From the NCBI RefSeq assembly GCF_026626705.1, contig NZ_JAPNKC010000001.1, forward strand, positions 2,170,001 to 2,234,000: DNA of 64,000 bases, given 5' to 3'. This DNA comes from Pyxidicoccus sp. MSG2. Lineage in GTDB: Bacteria; Myxococcota; Myxococcia; Myxococcales; Myxococcaceae. The notes under the pieces were generated by a model, which saw nothing but the letters and a program-made list of their open reading frames with translations, ran no database searches and was not told the origin of the DNA. This document shows positions 1-9,180 of the stretch, in pieces (positions within the stretch are counted from its first letter, which is position 1; each line of letters begins with the position of its first letter). Both the position numbers and the translations under genes were made by a program.

Positions 1-338
1 GTGCGCGGGCCCGGAGGACAAGCTCGGAGACGCCCCGGAGCACCCGGAAACCCCGTCCGGCAGGCCGTTCCCCGGCCTGGAACCGGCGGCTCCAGGGGCC
101 CCGCCAGGGGCCGGAAGCCGGGGGGCCCTGGACTCCCCCCTTCCCCACCCCGTCCGGAGGCCCTTCTGGGGGCATCCAGGGGCCCTGGCGGGTGCCTGGA
201 CGGCCACCGAGCATGTCAGACCCCATAGGTATCTTCTTCCCATGGCCGCCAGAAAGGGGCCTCGCACTCCCCGCAGAACTTCCACGCCATTCGCGGGCCC
301 TCGGGCCTGCCCTGGCCTTGCCATACCTGGAGAGTCAC
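1..338. other. Gene-free left edge with GC-rich inverted repeats
   Basis: I see no convincing gene here; the open frames are low-complexity Arg/Pro/Gly translations. The stretch holds several copies of CCAGGGGCC and its complement (for example 92-100 with 126-131, and the 13-bp palindrome at 176-188). These could fold into hairpins and may be the 3' end or terminator of a gene lying left of the window. The promoter of the coiled-coil gene at 339 should also lie here, but no clear -35/-10 pair stands out. Confidence 0.35.
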
Positions 339-1367
339 ATGGCTTCTCGCACCACGTCCAAGCGCAACGCCGTCGCCCGCAACCGCTCCACCGAGGCCAC
401 CAAGGCCGCCTTCGACGAGCTCGCCCGCAAGGCCCGCAACAAGCCCGTCGTCGTTTCCAAGGAGCAGGAGGCGCTCGACACCCACGCCAAGAATGTCCTC
501 GCCGACGTTTCCGGCCTCACCGCCGAGACGGCCGTGAAGAAGGTGACCGAGGCGGGCCTCACCATCAACAAGACGCTGGCCGGCATCAACGAGCAGGTCA
601 TCTCGCTGGTGGAGGAGCTCAAGCAGCTCGACGAGGCCATCCAGCTCAAGACGGAGGAGCTCAACGGCCTGCACGGCAAGGACGTGGCCGCGAGCGCCAT
701 CGACGTGCTGGTGGCCGAGTACGACAAGAAGAAGGCGGAGCTCGAGGCGGAGATGGAGCGCCTCCAGAAGGACATCGAGGACACCCGCGCGAAGGCCGCC
801 GCGGAGCTGGCCACGGAGCGCGAGGCCGCGGAGCTGGCGCGCAAGCGCACCGAGGAGGCGTACTCCTACGACACCCAGCAGCTGCGCAAGAAGGAGCAGG
901 ACGCCTTCGCCGAGGGGCTGCGCCAGCAGGCCGCCACCGAGCGCGACCGCAAGGAGAAGCTGGAGAAGGAGTGGGCCACGCGTGAGGAGGCCCTGAAGCT
1001 GCGCGAGAACGAGCTGGAGACCCTGCGCAAGCAGGTGTCCGAGTTCCCGCTGGTGCTGAAGAAGGAGACGGACACAGCGTCCGCGATTGTCGGCAACCGC
1101 GTGAAGTCCGAGTGGGAGCTGAAGCTGACGCTCGCCACGAAGGACGCGGAGACGGCGCAGCGCGTGGCCAGCATGGAGATTGCCTCGCTGAAGGACACCG
1201 CCACGAAGCAGGCGCAGGCCATCCAGACGCTCCAGGCGGAGCTGAACGAGGCGAAGCGTCAGGTGCAGGCGATTGCCGAGAAGGCCCTCGAGTCCGCCTC
1301 CGGCGCCCGCGCGCTGGCCGAGGTGCAGGGCGTCATCCAGAGCCGCGAGTACAACAAGGGCAAGTAG
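339..1367 (+). CDS. Coiled-coil protein of unknown function
   Basis: This encodes a 342-residue protein that is highly charged (Glu/Lys/Ala/Arg) and almost entirely heptad-like from about residue 75 to 320, so a long parallel coiled coil is expected. There is no signal peptide and no membrane segment, so it should be cytoplasmic. The frame is open upstream to 192, but the ATG at 339 has GGAG-type ribosome binding sequence a few bases ahead and begins a typical Ser/Thr/Arg-rich N-terminus. I do not recognise a named family. A structural or scaffold role is only a guess from the coiled coil. It is a single-gene unit followed by a strong hairpin. Confidence 0.8.
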   Translation: MASRTTSKRNAVARNRSTEATKAAFDELARKARNKPVVVSKEQEALDTHAKNVLADVSGLTAETAVKKVTEAGLTINKTLAGINEQVISLVEELKQLDEAIQLKTEELNGLHGKDVAASAIDVLVAEYDKKKAELEAEMERLQKDIEDTRAKAAAELATEREAAELARKRTEEAYSYDTQQLRKKEQDAFAEGLRQQAATERDRKEKLEKEWATREEALKLRENELETLRKQVSEFPLVLKKETDTASAIVGNRVKSEWELKLTLATKDAETAQRVASMEIASLKDTATKQAQAIQTLQAELNEAKRQVQAIAEKALESASGARALAEVQGVIQSREYNKGK

Positions 1368-1391
1368 TCCCAGCGGTCCTGGGTGCACCGG

Positions 1392-1431
1392 CCCCCGCGC
1401 TCTCCTCCCACGTGGGAGGGGACCGCGGGGC
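1392..1431 (+). terminator. Nested inverted repeat after the coiled-coil gene
   Basis: The perfect 16-bp palindrome CCTCCCACGTGGGAGG (1404-1419) lies inside a second pair of arms, CCCCGCG (1393-1399) and CGCGGGG (1424-1430). It starts 25 bases after the stop codon of the preceding gene. There is no clear T-tract, so it may be a stem-type terminator or a transcript-end stabiliser. Confidence 0.45.
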
Positions 1432-1631
1432 GCCGTGCTTGCCTGCGGCGGATGCTCCATCCGGGTGACTGACGCAATCCTATTACGCACTGCGGGGGAG
1501 CCGGATTTCACCCGTGGAAGGTGGAGTTCTGCCCATCGTTCGCGGCGGCAGGCGCGGAGCGTTTGCGACCGGGGCGAGTCACGGGATGTCTGGCTTCTGA
1601 CATAGGATGCGCGGCCCATTCCGGAGTCCCC

Positions 1632-3620
1632 ATGGTTCGCGCTGAACGCCCATCCCGTCTGTTGCTGCTCGTTCCCATCCTGGCACTGCTCTCCTCGGTA
1701 GCCTGTGGCGACGACCCACCGAACAACACTCCTGACAGCGGCACGCAGGTCGTGGACTCCGGCACGCGTCCCGGTGACGCCGGCACAACGGACTCGGGCA
1801 CGGGTGACACGGACAGCGGCACCGGCACGACGGACGCGGGAACGGACGACGCGGGCACCGGTGGGACGGACAGCGGCACGGGTGATACGGACGCAGGCCA
1901 CGGCGACGTGGACAGCGGCACGGGCGACACGGACGCAGGCCACCACGACGTGGACAGCGGCACGGGTGACACGGACGCGGGCCACCACGACGTGGACAGT
2001 GGGACGGGTGATACGGACGCGGGCCACGGCGATGTGGACAGCGGCACGGGTGACACGGACGCAGGCCACGGCGATGTGGACAGTGGCACGGGTGACACGG
2101 ACGCGGGCCACGGCGATGTGGACGCAGGTCCGGGCGACGTGGACAGCGGCACCGGCAGCACGGACGCGGGCTCTGGCGACACGGATGCGGGCACGGGTAA
2201 CACGGACGCCGGCACCGACGGCGGCGTGGCCTGCATCCCCAGCGGCTACGACCCGGGCCCGGGCAACCCGGACGTGGTCGCCGACCCGTCGGCGGACATC
2301 CTCGTCCGCCTGCGCGCCATCCCCGGCCTCACCGTGCAGGAAAACCCCAACGGCAACAACCTCCCCGCGGGCTACCGCTTCTTCGTCATGCGGTACAACC
2401 AGCCGGTGGACCACGCCCACCCGGAGTGCCAGCGCTTCGAGCAGCGCCTGACGCTGCTGCACACCTCGGCCACGAAGCCCATGGTGCTCTTCACGAGCGG
2501 CTACTACGTCTCCACGTCTCCCAGCCGCTCGGAGCCCACGCAGTTGCTCGGCGCCAACCAGGTCTCGCTGGAGCACCGCTTCTTCCCGCCCAGCATCCCG
2601 GAGCCCGCGGACTGGAGCCAGCTCACCATCCGCCAGTCCGCCGACGACTTCCACCGCATCACCCAGGCGCTCAAGCCCATCTACACCGGCAAGTGGGTCT
2701 CCACCGGCGGCAGCAAGGGCGGCGAGACGGTGGTGTTCTTCCGCCGCTTCTACCCGGACGACGTGGACGCCACCGTGGCCTACGTGGCACCCATCGCCCG
2801 CCGCGACGATGAGCGATTCCCGGCCTTCCAGGTCACGGTGGGCGGGGATGCCCAGGCGGCCTGCCGCGAGCGGCTGTGGGCCTTCCAGCGCGAGACGCTC
2901 TCGCGCCGCGAGCGGATGCTCGAACTGCTACAGGCCTATGCCCAGGACACGGGCCTGACCTACACGCAGCTCGGCTTCGAGCAGGCGCTGGAGCACGCCG
3001 TCATCGAGACCTACTTCGCCTTCTGGCAGTACGACGCCCCGTCGCGCTGCAACCAGAACATCGCCGGCACCACCGCCTCGGACGAGGCGCTGCTGGCGAC
3101 GATGGACTACGAGGTCGGCCTGAGCAGCTACTCCGACCAGGGCATCAGCGGCTACTGGGCCTACTACTACCAGGCGGCGCTGGAGCTGGGCTGGCCCCAG
3201 CCCTACGAGGCGCACCTCGGCTCACTCATCCACCACCCGGGCACGGACACCGGTGACGTGTACTCGCCACCCGGCATCCCCTTCGTCCACCGGCCCCAGG
3301 CCATGGTGGACATCCAGGACTGGGTGTCCTTCCAGGGCCAGCGCCTGATGTTCGTCTACGGCAGCCTGGACCCGTGGACGGCCGCGGCCTACGCGCTGGG
3401 CAATGCGCAGGATTCGTACTTCTACCTCGTTCCCGGCGGCAACCACGGGTCGCGCATCGTCCAGCTCCCGTCGGACCAGCAGCAGGCGGCGAGGGCAACC
3501 CTCAACCGCTGGATGGGGCTGTCCACCCTGAAGTACGCCCCGCCCGTGTCGCTCGAGGAGGAGCCGCCCGAATTCGGACCGCGCCTGCCGCCACGGCTGC
3601 GCTCGGACGAGGTGCGCTAG
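1632..3620 (+). CDS. Secreted serine peptidase lipoprotein, S37/S28-like (clan SC), with Asp/Gly/Thr repeat linker
   Basis: The product is 662 residues. Residues 1-25 form a lipoprotein signal ending in a Ser-Ser-Val-Ala-Cys lipobox. Residues 30-200 are a low-complexity Asp/Gly/Thr/Ser linker containing six 14-residue repeats. The rest is an alpha/beta-hydrolase peptidase. The nucleophile elbow is GGSKGG with Ser361, the likely acid is Asp580 in the GSLDPW context, and the likely base is His605 in GGNHGS. This arrangement fits the tripeptidyl-aminopeptidase-like S37/S28 families, which remove short peptides from N-termini or cleave after Pro. The family call is from motifs only. The ATG at 1632 is chosen because it begins the signal peptide; the open frame extends to 1521. 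It was probably tethered to the outer membrane with the linker as a spacer. Confidence 0.82.
   Translation: MVRAERPSRLLLLVPILALLSSVACGDDPPNNTPDSGTQVVDSGTRPGDAGTTDSGTGDTDSGTGTTDAGTDDAGTGGTDSGTGDTDAGHGDVDSGTGDTDAGHHDVDSGTGDTDAGHHDVDSGTGDTDAGHGDVDSGTGDTDAGHGDVDSGTGDTDAGHGDVDAGPGDVDSGTGSTDAGSGDTDAGTGNTDAGTDGGVACIPSGYDPGPGNPDVVADPSADILVRLRAIPGLTVQENPNGNNLPAGYRFFVMRYNQPVDHAHPECQRFEQRLTLLHTSATKPMVLFTSGYYVSTSPSRSEPTQLLGANQVSLEHRFFPPSIPEPADWSQLTIRQSADDFHRITQALKPIYTGKWVSTGGSKGGETVVFFRRFYPDDVDATVAYVAPIARRDDERFPAFQVTVGGDAQAACRERLWAFQRETLSRRERMLELLQAYAQDTGLTYTQLGFEQALEHAVIETYFAFWQYDAPSRCNQNIAGTTASDEALLATMDYEVGLSSYSDQGISGYWAYYYQAALELGWPQPYEAHLGSLIHHPGTDTGDVYSPPGIPFVHRPQAMVDIQDWVSFQGQRLMFVYGSLDPWTAAAYALGNAQDSYFYLVPGGNHGSRIVQLPSDQQQAARATLNRWMGLSTLKYAPPVSLEEEPPEFGPRLPPRLRSDEVR
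1881..2132 (+). repeat. Six tandem 42-bp repeats inside the peptidase gene
   Basis: Six in-frame copies of a 42-bp unit encode GDTDAGHGDVDSGT or close variants (GDTDAGHHDV..., last copy ending DAGP). They are flanked by more degenerate TDSGTG-type sequence. Copies differ by only a few bases, so copy number is likely to vary between strains. The unit is Asp-rich and could bind cations, or simply act as a flexible spacer. Confidence 0.9.
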
Positions 3621-3654
3621 AAGCGCGCGCAGGGAGATCCGCTTCTCCGTGCCC

Positions 3655-3678
3655 CGGGACTGCGTATGGGTAGTCCCG
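3655..3678. terminator. Hairpin between convergent genes
   Basis: Arms CGGGACT (3655-3661) and AGTCCCG (3672-3678) flank a 10-base loop. The hairpin lies in the 69-bp gap between the peptidase gene stop (3620) and the stop of the convergent ATPase gene (3690), so it may serve both strands. There is no T-tract. Confidence 0.45.
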
Positions 3679-3689
3679 AGGCATCCGCC

Positions 3690-6600
3690 CTACCCGCAGG
3701 CCTTTTCCATCAAGGCTTGAAAGCGCAATTGCTCCCGGAGGGGCGCCAAGTCGGGGTCGTCCATCGCTAGTTCCCGAGTGGGAACCGGCCGCAACTCGAG
3801 CGCTTGGGACAGGCACTCCAGCGCCAGTTCCCCGGCACCGGCTCTCGCATGGCAGCAGGCCAAGTTGTACAGGACGTTGCCGCGCGCCTCGCCCTCGGGG
3901 CTCAACATCAGTGCCTGGGAGAAGCTCTTCACTGCCTCGTCAAAGGCTCCCAGGCGAAGCATCGCGAGGCCCCGGCCGGTCCAGTCCTGGGCCGAGCCGG
4001 GAGTCAGCTCCAGGGCCTTGTCGAAACTCCCCAGGGCCTCTTCGTACCGCGCCAGTTGCATGAGCGCCGCCGCTCGCCCGCGCCAAGTGACAACGTCCTT
4101 CTCCCAGCGCTTCAACACCCGGTCGAACAGGACCACCGCCTCCGCGTAGCATTCGAGCAGGAGGAGATTGCTGCCCTGGAAACGCCAAGTGAAGGGTCCG
4201 AGAGCCGCCGGTTTCAGGGGAGCGCCGCGAGACTGAACCAAGTGCTGGAGGTTCTCCCCACCCCTCCACGCTTCCAACCATTCCCCTCCTGAAAGGTCGA
4301 CCATCACGGTGACGTGCTCGTCGAGCATCGCCTGGAGTTCATCTGGCCGCTGCAGCTGAATCAACGCCATGGCTCGCCCCATAAGCAACTGGCCATCATC
4401 AGCGAGTCCCGCGCCCAGCGCACGCGCGTAGCTCTCGAGAGCCTCGGGGTAGCGCTCCAGCACCACCAGAGCATGAGCGCGCATGCGCCAGAAGACGGGC
4501 TCTCCTGGCAGGTGATCCAGTGCCCTCTCGCATGCCGCGATGACCTCATGGAAGCGCCCGGCATCGAAGAGTGCATCAACCCACAAAGGCCAATGAGCGC
4601 CATCAGGCACGGATGGAGCGCCCCTGCCCAGGGAATCCGCCGCTTCACTGAACCGCCCGAGCGCGACCAAGGTGCCGCCCCGCAGCCTCCAGAGCATGCT
4701 GTCCGAGGGGGCGCTAACGAGGAGAGCATCGAATTGTGAGAGCGCTAACTCATAGCGCCCCGCCCCCACCAAGGCGAAGACGTAGTGTCGGCATTTGCGG
4801 CTGTCATCAGCATCATGGAGTGCGTATGCGGCAAAGCTCTCGCATGCATCCTCGAACCGCTCCAACTCCATCAGGGCCACGGCTCGCTCGTGCCAGAGTT
4901 GCGGATGGTCCGCATCGAGCTTCAGACCCTCGTCACAGCTCGCAACGGCCTCGGCATGGCGTTCCATAGCGCTCAGCGTGCGCGCGTGCTCCAGCCAGAT
5001 CGCCCCTGCATTGCGCTCTCCGCCCGGACCGCGCGTCGCCTCCTGGAAGCTGGAGAGTGCTTCCTCGCGGCGATCGAGAATCCTGAGTGAGATGCCGCGG
5101 AGCAACAGCACCAGGCCGTCGCCTGGAGAGAGTTCCAGCAGCCTCGAACAACATTGGAGGGTCTTTTCGTAGCGCTGCTGATTGAACATCGCCATGGCGT
5201 ACCGGAGCCATGCGAGTTCGTGGTCAGGCTGCAGCCGCAATGCCTCTTCGAAGCAGGAGGCTGCCTCCTCGTATCTTCGCTGTGCGAGGAGCCGCTCGCC
5301 TACCTCCGAAACCAAGATGCGGCTGACCAAGTGCGCTTCCAAACCCACCGCGAGAGCCCTGGCATGCGCCGCAGCCTGGCCCAGCCACGACTGCTTCAGG
5401 TGCTCGGCCGGCTCGGACTCGGCTCGGAGCACCAATGCTGACAGCCGGGCGATTCCCTGCAGCGAGGGAAGATACCCGAAGCAGATCTCCAGCTCCTTGT
5501 TCCTGAGGGCCGGTAGCTTGGCCTCGATGTCGGCGATGTACTTGCCCTTGCTGATCCGCCCTTCCTCGACATCTACCTCGTCCGGAATGGTCCGTTCCAA
5601 CATCCGGATGAATCGCTTCTCGTCGAAGAAGCACTTTCCATAGAACACGGTACAGTAAATGCCTTGCAGGAATTTCCTCGTGGACTCGGCCAGGAGACAT
5701 CCCTCCTCCCCGGCCGACTCCAGGTCCACCTCTGCCGACAGTGCGGTGACAGCGTCGTTCACGATTTCCTCGGCGTCGAAAAACAACGCCTCGAAGAAGC
5801 ATGAAACGAACAGCACCTCGCGGTCCTGCTGCCGCGAGAGAAGGAGATGGTAGAGGCACTCCGTGGTGTGCCGCCGCCAGTCGGGGTTGCCGTATCTTTC
5901 GGAGTAGGAACCGCCGAATGCAATTTCCCGTGCCGCCTTCTGATGGAAATACTCGGCGAGCCGCGAGTGCATCCAATGGAAGAGGTCCGGGTCTTCCTGA
6001 CGTAACGACTGCTGGACAAGGTCTCGCGACACATCATCCATGCGGTACTGCCCCTGGGCGAGCGTGATGTAGTCGTGCTCCTTGAGCCACTCGAAGCAGT
6101 CTGGCCTGCCCGCGAACGCCGGAGCGAACTCCTCACAGGATGCGAGGTGCGCGAGCACGCCGCGGTCCAGCCATCGGCAACAGGCGGCAAGCTGCACGAG
6201 CAGCATCGAGTTCCGGTCGAGGTCCCAGAACAGCAGGTTGACTATCTTCTCCCCGAGTCTGGACAGGTCCAGGTGGTTCGTCGATACCTGCCACTGATTC
6301 CGCCGGATAGCATCCAAGTAGTAGGGGAGCCCTTTCGTTGTCCTGTGGATTCTCCCGACGACGTCTGGAGCGGTGATTCCAATCTCCTCCAGGTACCGCC
6401 GGGCGTGCTCTTCCTGGAATCGCTCCAACTGGAAGGTTTGGAGTAGCCCCGAGTCCTGCTGGAAGCGCCGCCAGGGTTCTGACTCTTCGATGCAGTACCG
6501 ACCGGCGACCACGATGCGAATCGCGCTCGTCCGGACCTCTTGGACGGAGAGCAGGTACTGCCAAAGCCAGGTCTCTATCTCGCTCGAGGCCTTCTCGTAC

Positions 6601-7307
6601 GTATCGAGAATGATAACAATCGGTTTCGACGTGCAGGCCTGATGCAGGTATCGCGCGAAGGCACGGGTGAGCTGCCCGAGCGGGTCCAGCAACAGCTCCT
6701 GCAACGCCCGATTGGCTTTCGTTGCCTGATGCTGCGCCAGCAGTCGCTGGACCTCGTCCTTTATTTCGAGGAACTTTACGGCGATGTCCACGGAAGCGTC
6801 GGACGCCTTCTCCACGATTGGAGCCGGAATAGCGGGTATGGGAAGAAGCTGGGCGATGCCCCTTCCCGCGAGCGAGGCCAGGCGCCTCACCGTCTCTATC
6901 TGGGCCTTGTCCGCCGGCGTCCTACCGTCAGGCGCCTTGGCCTGCAGCTGCGTCAGCGTCTCCTGGTATTGCGAGTGCAGCGTCTTGAAGGTGTCCTGCC
7001 GCAGCAGCCTCGCCGCACGCCAGGACATGGAGCCTTCGAAACGCGCGTCGACCTCGTCATGAAGCGCCTTCATCAGCTTGATGGGCGTCTCGATGCCGGT
7101 CGTCATGCCGAAGGAGACCCTGACGAAGAACGCGCTCCGCGAAAGCTCGGCTTCTAGTTTTTCCTGTAGGCTCGTCTTCCCCACGCCTCCCATTCCCCAG
7201 AGGCCAAAGACGACGGGATGTGCTTCGGGCTCCCTCAAGGCTTCGGAGAAGCGCATCATGAAGTCATTGGCTACGGGAGTGAGGATGTAGGGCCCCTTGT
7301 CATTCAT
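3690..7307 (-). CDS. STAND-type NTPase with C-terminal TPR array
   Basis: This is a 1205-residue protein. The N-terminal NTPase carries the P-loop GMGGVGKTS at about residues 38-46, a Walker B-like stretch IVIILDTYE near 230, and a sensor-like IRIVVAGRY. A winged-helix-like and helical middle section (about 330-600) follows. The remainder is about twelve TPR-like repeats ending in the typical DPDLAPLREQLRFQAL tail. There is no N-terminal effector domain. Proteins of this layout are signalling ATPases (STAND class, related to NB-ARC/AP-ATPases) where TPRs sense a ligand and the ATPase oligomerises. The ATG at 7307 is preferred over an in-frame TTG at 7385 because GGAGGG lies about 10 bases ahead. 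Codon usage looks less GC-biased than the neighbours, which suggests acquisition. Its function here is unknown; regulation or phage defence are both possible. Confidence 0.85.
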   Translation of the reverse strand: MNDKGPYILTPVANDFMMRFSEALREPEAHPVVFGLWGMGGVGKTSLQEKLEAELSRSAFFVRVSFGMTTGIETPIKLMKALHDEVDARFEGSMSWRAARLLRQDTFKTLHSQYQETLTQLQAKAPDGRTPADKAQIETVRRLASLAGRGIAQLLPIPAIPAPIVEKASDASVDIAVKFLEIKDEVQRLLAQHQATKANRALQELLLDPLGQLTRAFARYLHQACTSKPIVIILDTYEKASSEIETWLWQYLLSVQEVRTSAIRIVVAGRYCIEESEPWRRFQQDSGLLQTFQLERFQEEHARRYLEEIGITAPDVVGRIHRTTKGLPYYLDAIRRNQWQVSTNHLDLSRLGEKIVNLLFWDLDRNSMLLVQLAACCRWLDRGVLAHLASCEEFAPAFAGRPDCFEWLKEHDYITLAQGQYRMDDVSRDLVQQSLRQEDPDLFHWMHSRLAEYFHQKAAREIAFGGSYSERYGNPDWRRHTTECLYHLLLSRQQDREVLFVSCFFEALFFDAEEIVNDAVTALSAEVDLESAGEEGCLLAESTRKFLQGIYCTVFYGKCFFDEKRFIRMLERTIPDEVDVEEGRISKGKYIADIEAKLPALRNKELEICFGYLPSLQGIARLSALVLRAESEPAEHLKQSWLGQAAAHARALAVGLEAHLVSRILVSEVGERLLAQRRYEEAASCFEEALRLQPDHELAWLRYAMAMFNQQRYEKTLQCCSRLLELSPGDGLVLLLRGISLRILDRREEALSSFQEATRGPGGERNAGAIWLEHARTLSAMERHAEAVASCDEGLKLDADHPQLWHERAVALMELERFEDACESFAAYALHDADDSRKCRHYVFALVGAGRYELALSQFDALLVSAPSDSMLWRLRGGTLVALGRFSEAADSLGRGAPSVPDGAHWPLWVDALFDAGRFHEVIAACERALDHLPGEPVFWRMRAHALVVLERYPEALESYARALGAGLADDGQLLMGRAMALIQLQRPDELQAMLDEHVTVMVDLSGGEWLEAWRGGENLQHLVQSRGAPLKPAALGPFTWRFQGSNLLLLECYAEAVVLFDRVLKRWEKDVVTWRGRAAALMQLARYEEALGSFDKALELTPGSAQDWTGRGLAMLRLGAFDEAVKSFSQALMLSPEGEARGNVLYNLACCHARAGAGELALECLSQALELRPVPTRELAMDDPDLAPLREQLRFQALMEKACG

Positions 7308-7473
7308 AAGAGCCGCCCTCCGAGCGCAATGAGTGTCAACACTTAATCCCCCTGGAATGCGTTCCACCACCTGCCTGTTCGTCAAATCATCTCAAATTCC
7401 CGGCGAAGTGCTGGAGCACCGGAGCCCGTGCTTCGTTCGGCGATGAACGTTGCACGTACCGAGACGCCCGGTG

Positions 7474-9084
7474 TCAGAGCGGGCCCACCTTCAAGGCCTG
7501 GAGGATGGCGGCCGCGGAGTCCTTGCCGGACAGCGCGGCGCCCTCCATGAAACCCTGCCACTCGTAGAACGAGTTGGCGTGCTCGCCCGCGAAGTAGAGG
7601 TTGCCCACGGGCTTGCCCTCGTTGCCGCAGATGCGGGTGAACTGGCCGGGCTTGTAGGCGGTGTAGCTGCCGCGCGTGTTGGGGTTGCTCGGCCAGTGCT
7701 CCAGGTGCGCGAGGATGCGGCCGCACGCGCCGCGCTTCACCGCCGTGGCCGTGCCCGGAACCACCCGGTCCAGCGCCGCCACGAAGCGCTCCGCCTCGTG
7801 CGCCACGTTGTTCGGGTCCAGCGAGGCTCCGCGCGCACCGCTGGAGTAGTCCGTGAGGACCGCGTCCTGCGCCGTCGCCCGGCCCGGGTTCGTCTCCCAC
7901 GTGACCTGGTGGTCCGCCAGGTCCGAGTACGTCGCGCCGTCGCACCCGCGCTCGCGCCACACGGGCCCCTGGAAGCCCACCATCATCTTCGCGTTGGTGC
8001 CGTAGCCGAGCTGCTGAATCGCCAGCGTCTTCCACGCCGGCAGCGCCAGCGACACATCCAGCAAAACGCCGCGCAGCACGGTGAAGGGCACCGCGAACAC
8101 CACCGCGTCGTACGTGACCGTGACGGCCGTGCTCCCACGCCGGAAGGTCAGCTCCACCGCGCCGGCCGCCGTCTTGCGCGCGGCCTCCAGCCGCTCGCCG
8201 TAGCGGAGCTGTCCGGGCAGCCGCGCCGCCAGCTCGCGTGGCACCTGCTGGTTGCCGCCCACCAGGTGGTAGCGCTCGTCACTGATGCCGAAGGGCTCGA
8301 AGCGCGAGCGCCGGTTGGCGCGGATGAAGAAGAGGAGGTTGAGGCAGCTCTGCTGGTGCGCCTCCAGGCCGTACTCGCCCTCGTACGCGGCGATGATGCC
8401 CGCCTTCACCACCGGCCCCGCGCCGCGCGTCTCCAGGTAGGTGACCAGGTCCATCAAGTCGTATTGCCGGTCCACCGCCGTGTGCACGTCCGCCGTCGGC
8501 TCGGCGGAGAGCGCCTGCAGGTCCGGGCGCATGGCGGCGACGAAGGCGCGGTACTCATCCACGACGGCGGACTCGGGATGGCGCTGGCCTCCGAAGAAGT
8601 AGAACACCTCCCCGGGCCTCTTCGTGACGTCCTCCTTCGCGAGGTTGAACTCCTGCGCGTAGGCCAGCATCGTCTTGTGCCCTGTGTCGATGAACTCGGC
8701 GCCGCGCTCCGCCACCTGCCCGGGGAAGCTCACCGGCCCGCTGAAGGCCCCACCCAGCGAGAAGACGCGCCCTCCGGGCCTGTCGTTCGCCTCGTGCACG
8801 GTGGCGAGGATGCCCGCGCGCTTCAAGTCATACGCGCACGCCAGCCCCGCCAGACCCGCGCCGACGATGCCCACTCGCAGCGAGGACGGCGGCGGCTTCG
8901 CGGCTTCTGCCCCGGCCCGTGCTCCCGCCAACCCCACGCCCACCGCCGTCAGGCCCTTGAGCACCTGGCGGCGGTCCATCCGCATCCACTGCGTGGCCTC
9001 CCGGCTGGGGGCTCCCCGCAGCTCCGACGCCAACACGACACGGGTGGTCTGACGGAACAGCTCGAACAGGGGGGTACGAGCCAA
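7474..9084 (-). CDS. Flavin monoamine oxidase family protein, Tat-exported
   Basis: The 536-residue product is an FAD-dependent amine oxidase that converts an amine to an aldehyde with release of H2O2 and NH3. The FAD dinucleotide motif VGIVGAGLAGL is at about residues 71-81, followed by the acidic ribose-binding end HEAND. A C-terminal FAD-binding block reads NLYFAGEHAN. A twin-arginine motif (DRRQVLKG, residues 37-44) and hydrophobic stretch indicate Tat export of the folded flavoprotein. The start is TTG at 9084 with GGAGG five bases upstream; a later ATG at 8985 would shorten the leader. It lies on the same strand downstream of the putrescine genes, so an oxidase for polyamines or another amine is a reasonable inference. 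The substrate cannot be read from sequence. Confidence 0.85.
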   Translation of the reverse strand: MARTPLFELFRQTTRVVLASELRGAPSREATQWMRMDRRQVLKGLTAVGVGLAGARAGAEAAKPPPSSLRVGIVGAGLAGLACAYDLKRAGILATVHEANDRPGGRVFSLGGAFSGPVSFPGQVAERGAEFIDTGHKTMLAYAQEFNLAKEDVTKRPGEVFYFFGGQRHPESAVVDEYRAFVAAMRPDLQALSAEPTADVHTAVDRQYDLMDLVTYLETRGAGPVVKAGIIAAYEGEYGLEAHQQSCLNLLFFIRANRRSRFEPFGISDERYHLVGGNQQVPRELAARLPGQLRYGERLEAARKTAAGAVELTFRRGSTAVTVTYDAVVFAVPFTVLRGVLLDVSLALPAWKTLAIQQLGYGTNAKMMVGFQGPVWRERGCDGATYSDLADHQVTWETNPGRATAQDAVLTDYSSGARGASLDPNNVAHEAERFVAALDRVVPGTATAVKRGACGRILAHLEHWPSNPNTRGSYTAYKPGQFTRICGNEGKPVGNLYFAGEHANSFYEWQGFMEGAALSGKDSAAAILQALKVGPL

Positions 9085-9180
9085 AGGGGCCTCCAGGCAG
9101 ATGGAGGCCCGATCTTCTCGCGCTCAAAAACCCTGCCTAGAGCGCCCTGCCCAACCCTGTCGTGAATTCCACGCGAGCAC

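Noticed and set aside
1881..2132. Possible CRISPR array
   Set aside because: The 42-bp units are directly tandem without spacers, stay in frame, and encode a protein linker.
216..2654. 812-codon minus-strand open frame
   Set aside because: It is antisense to the coiled-coil and peptidase genes, and its Val/Arg/Ala repeats are the mirror of the 42-bp repeats. High GC creates such long shadow frames.
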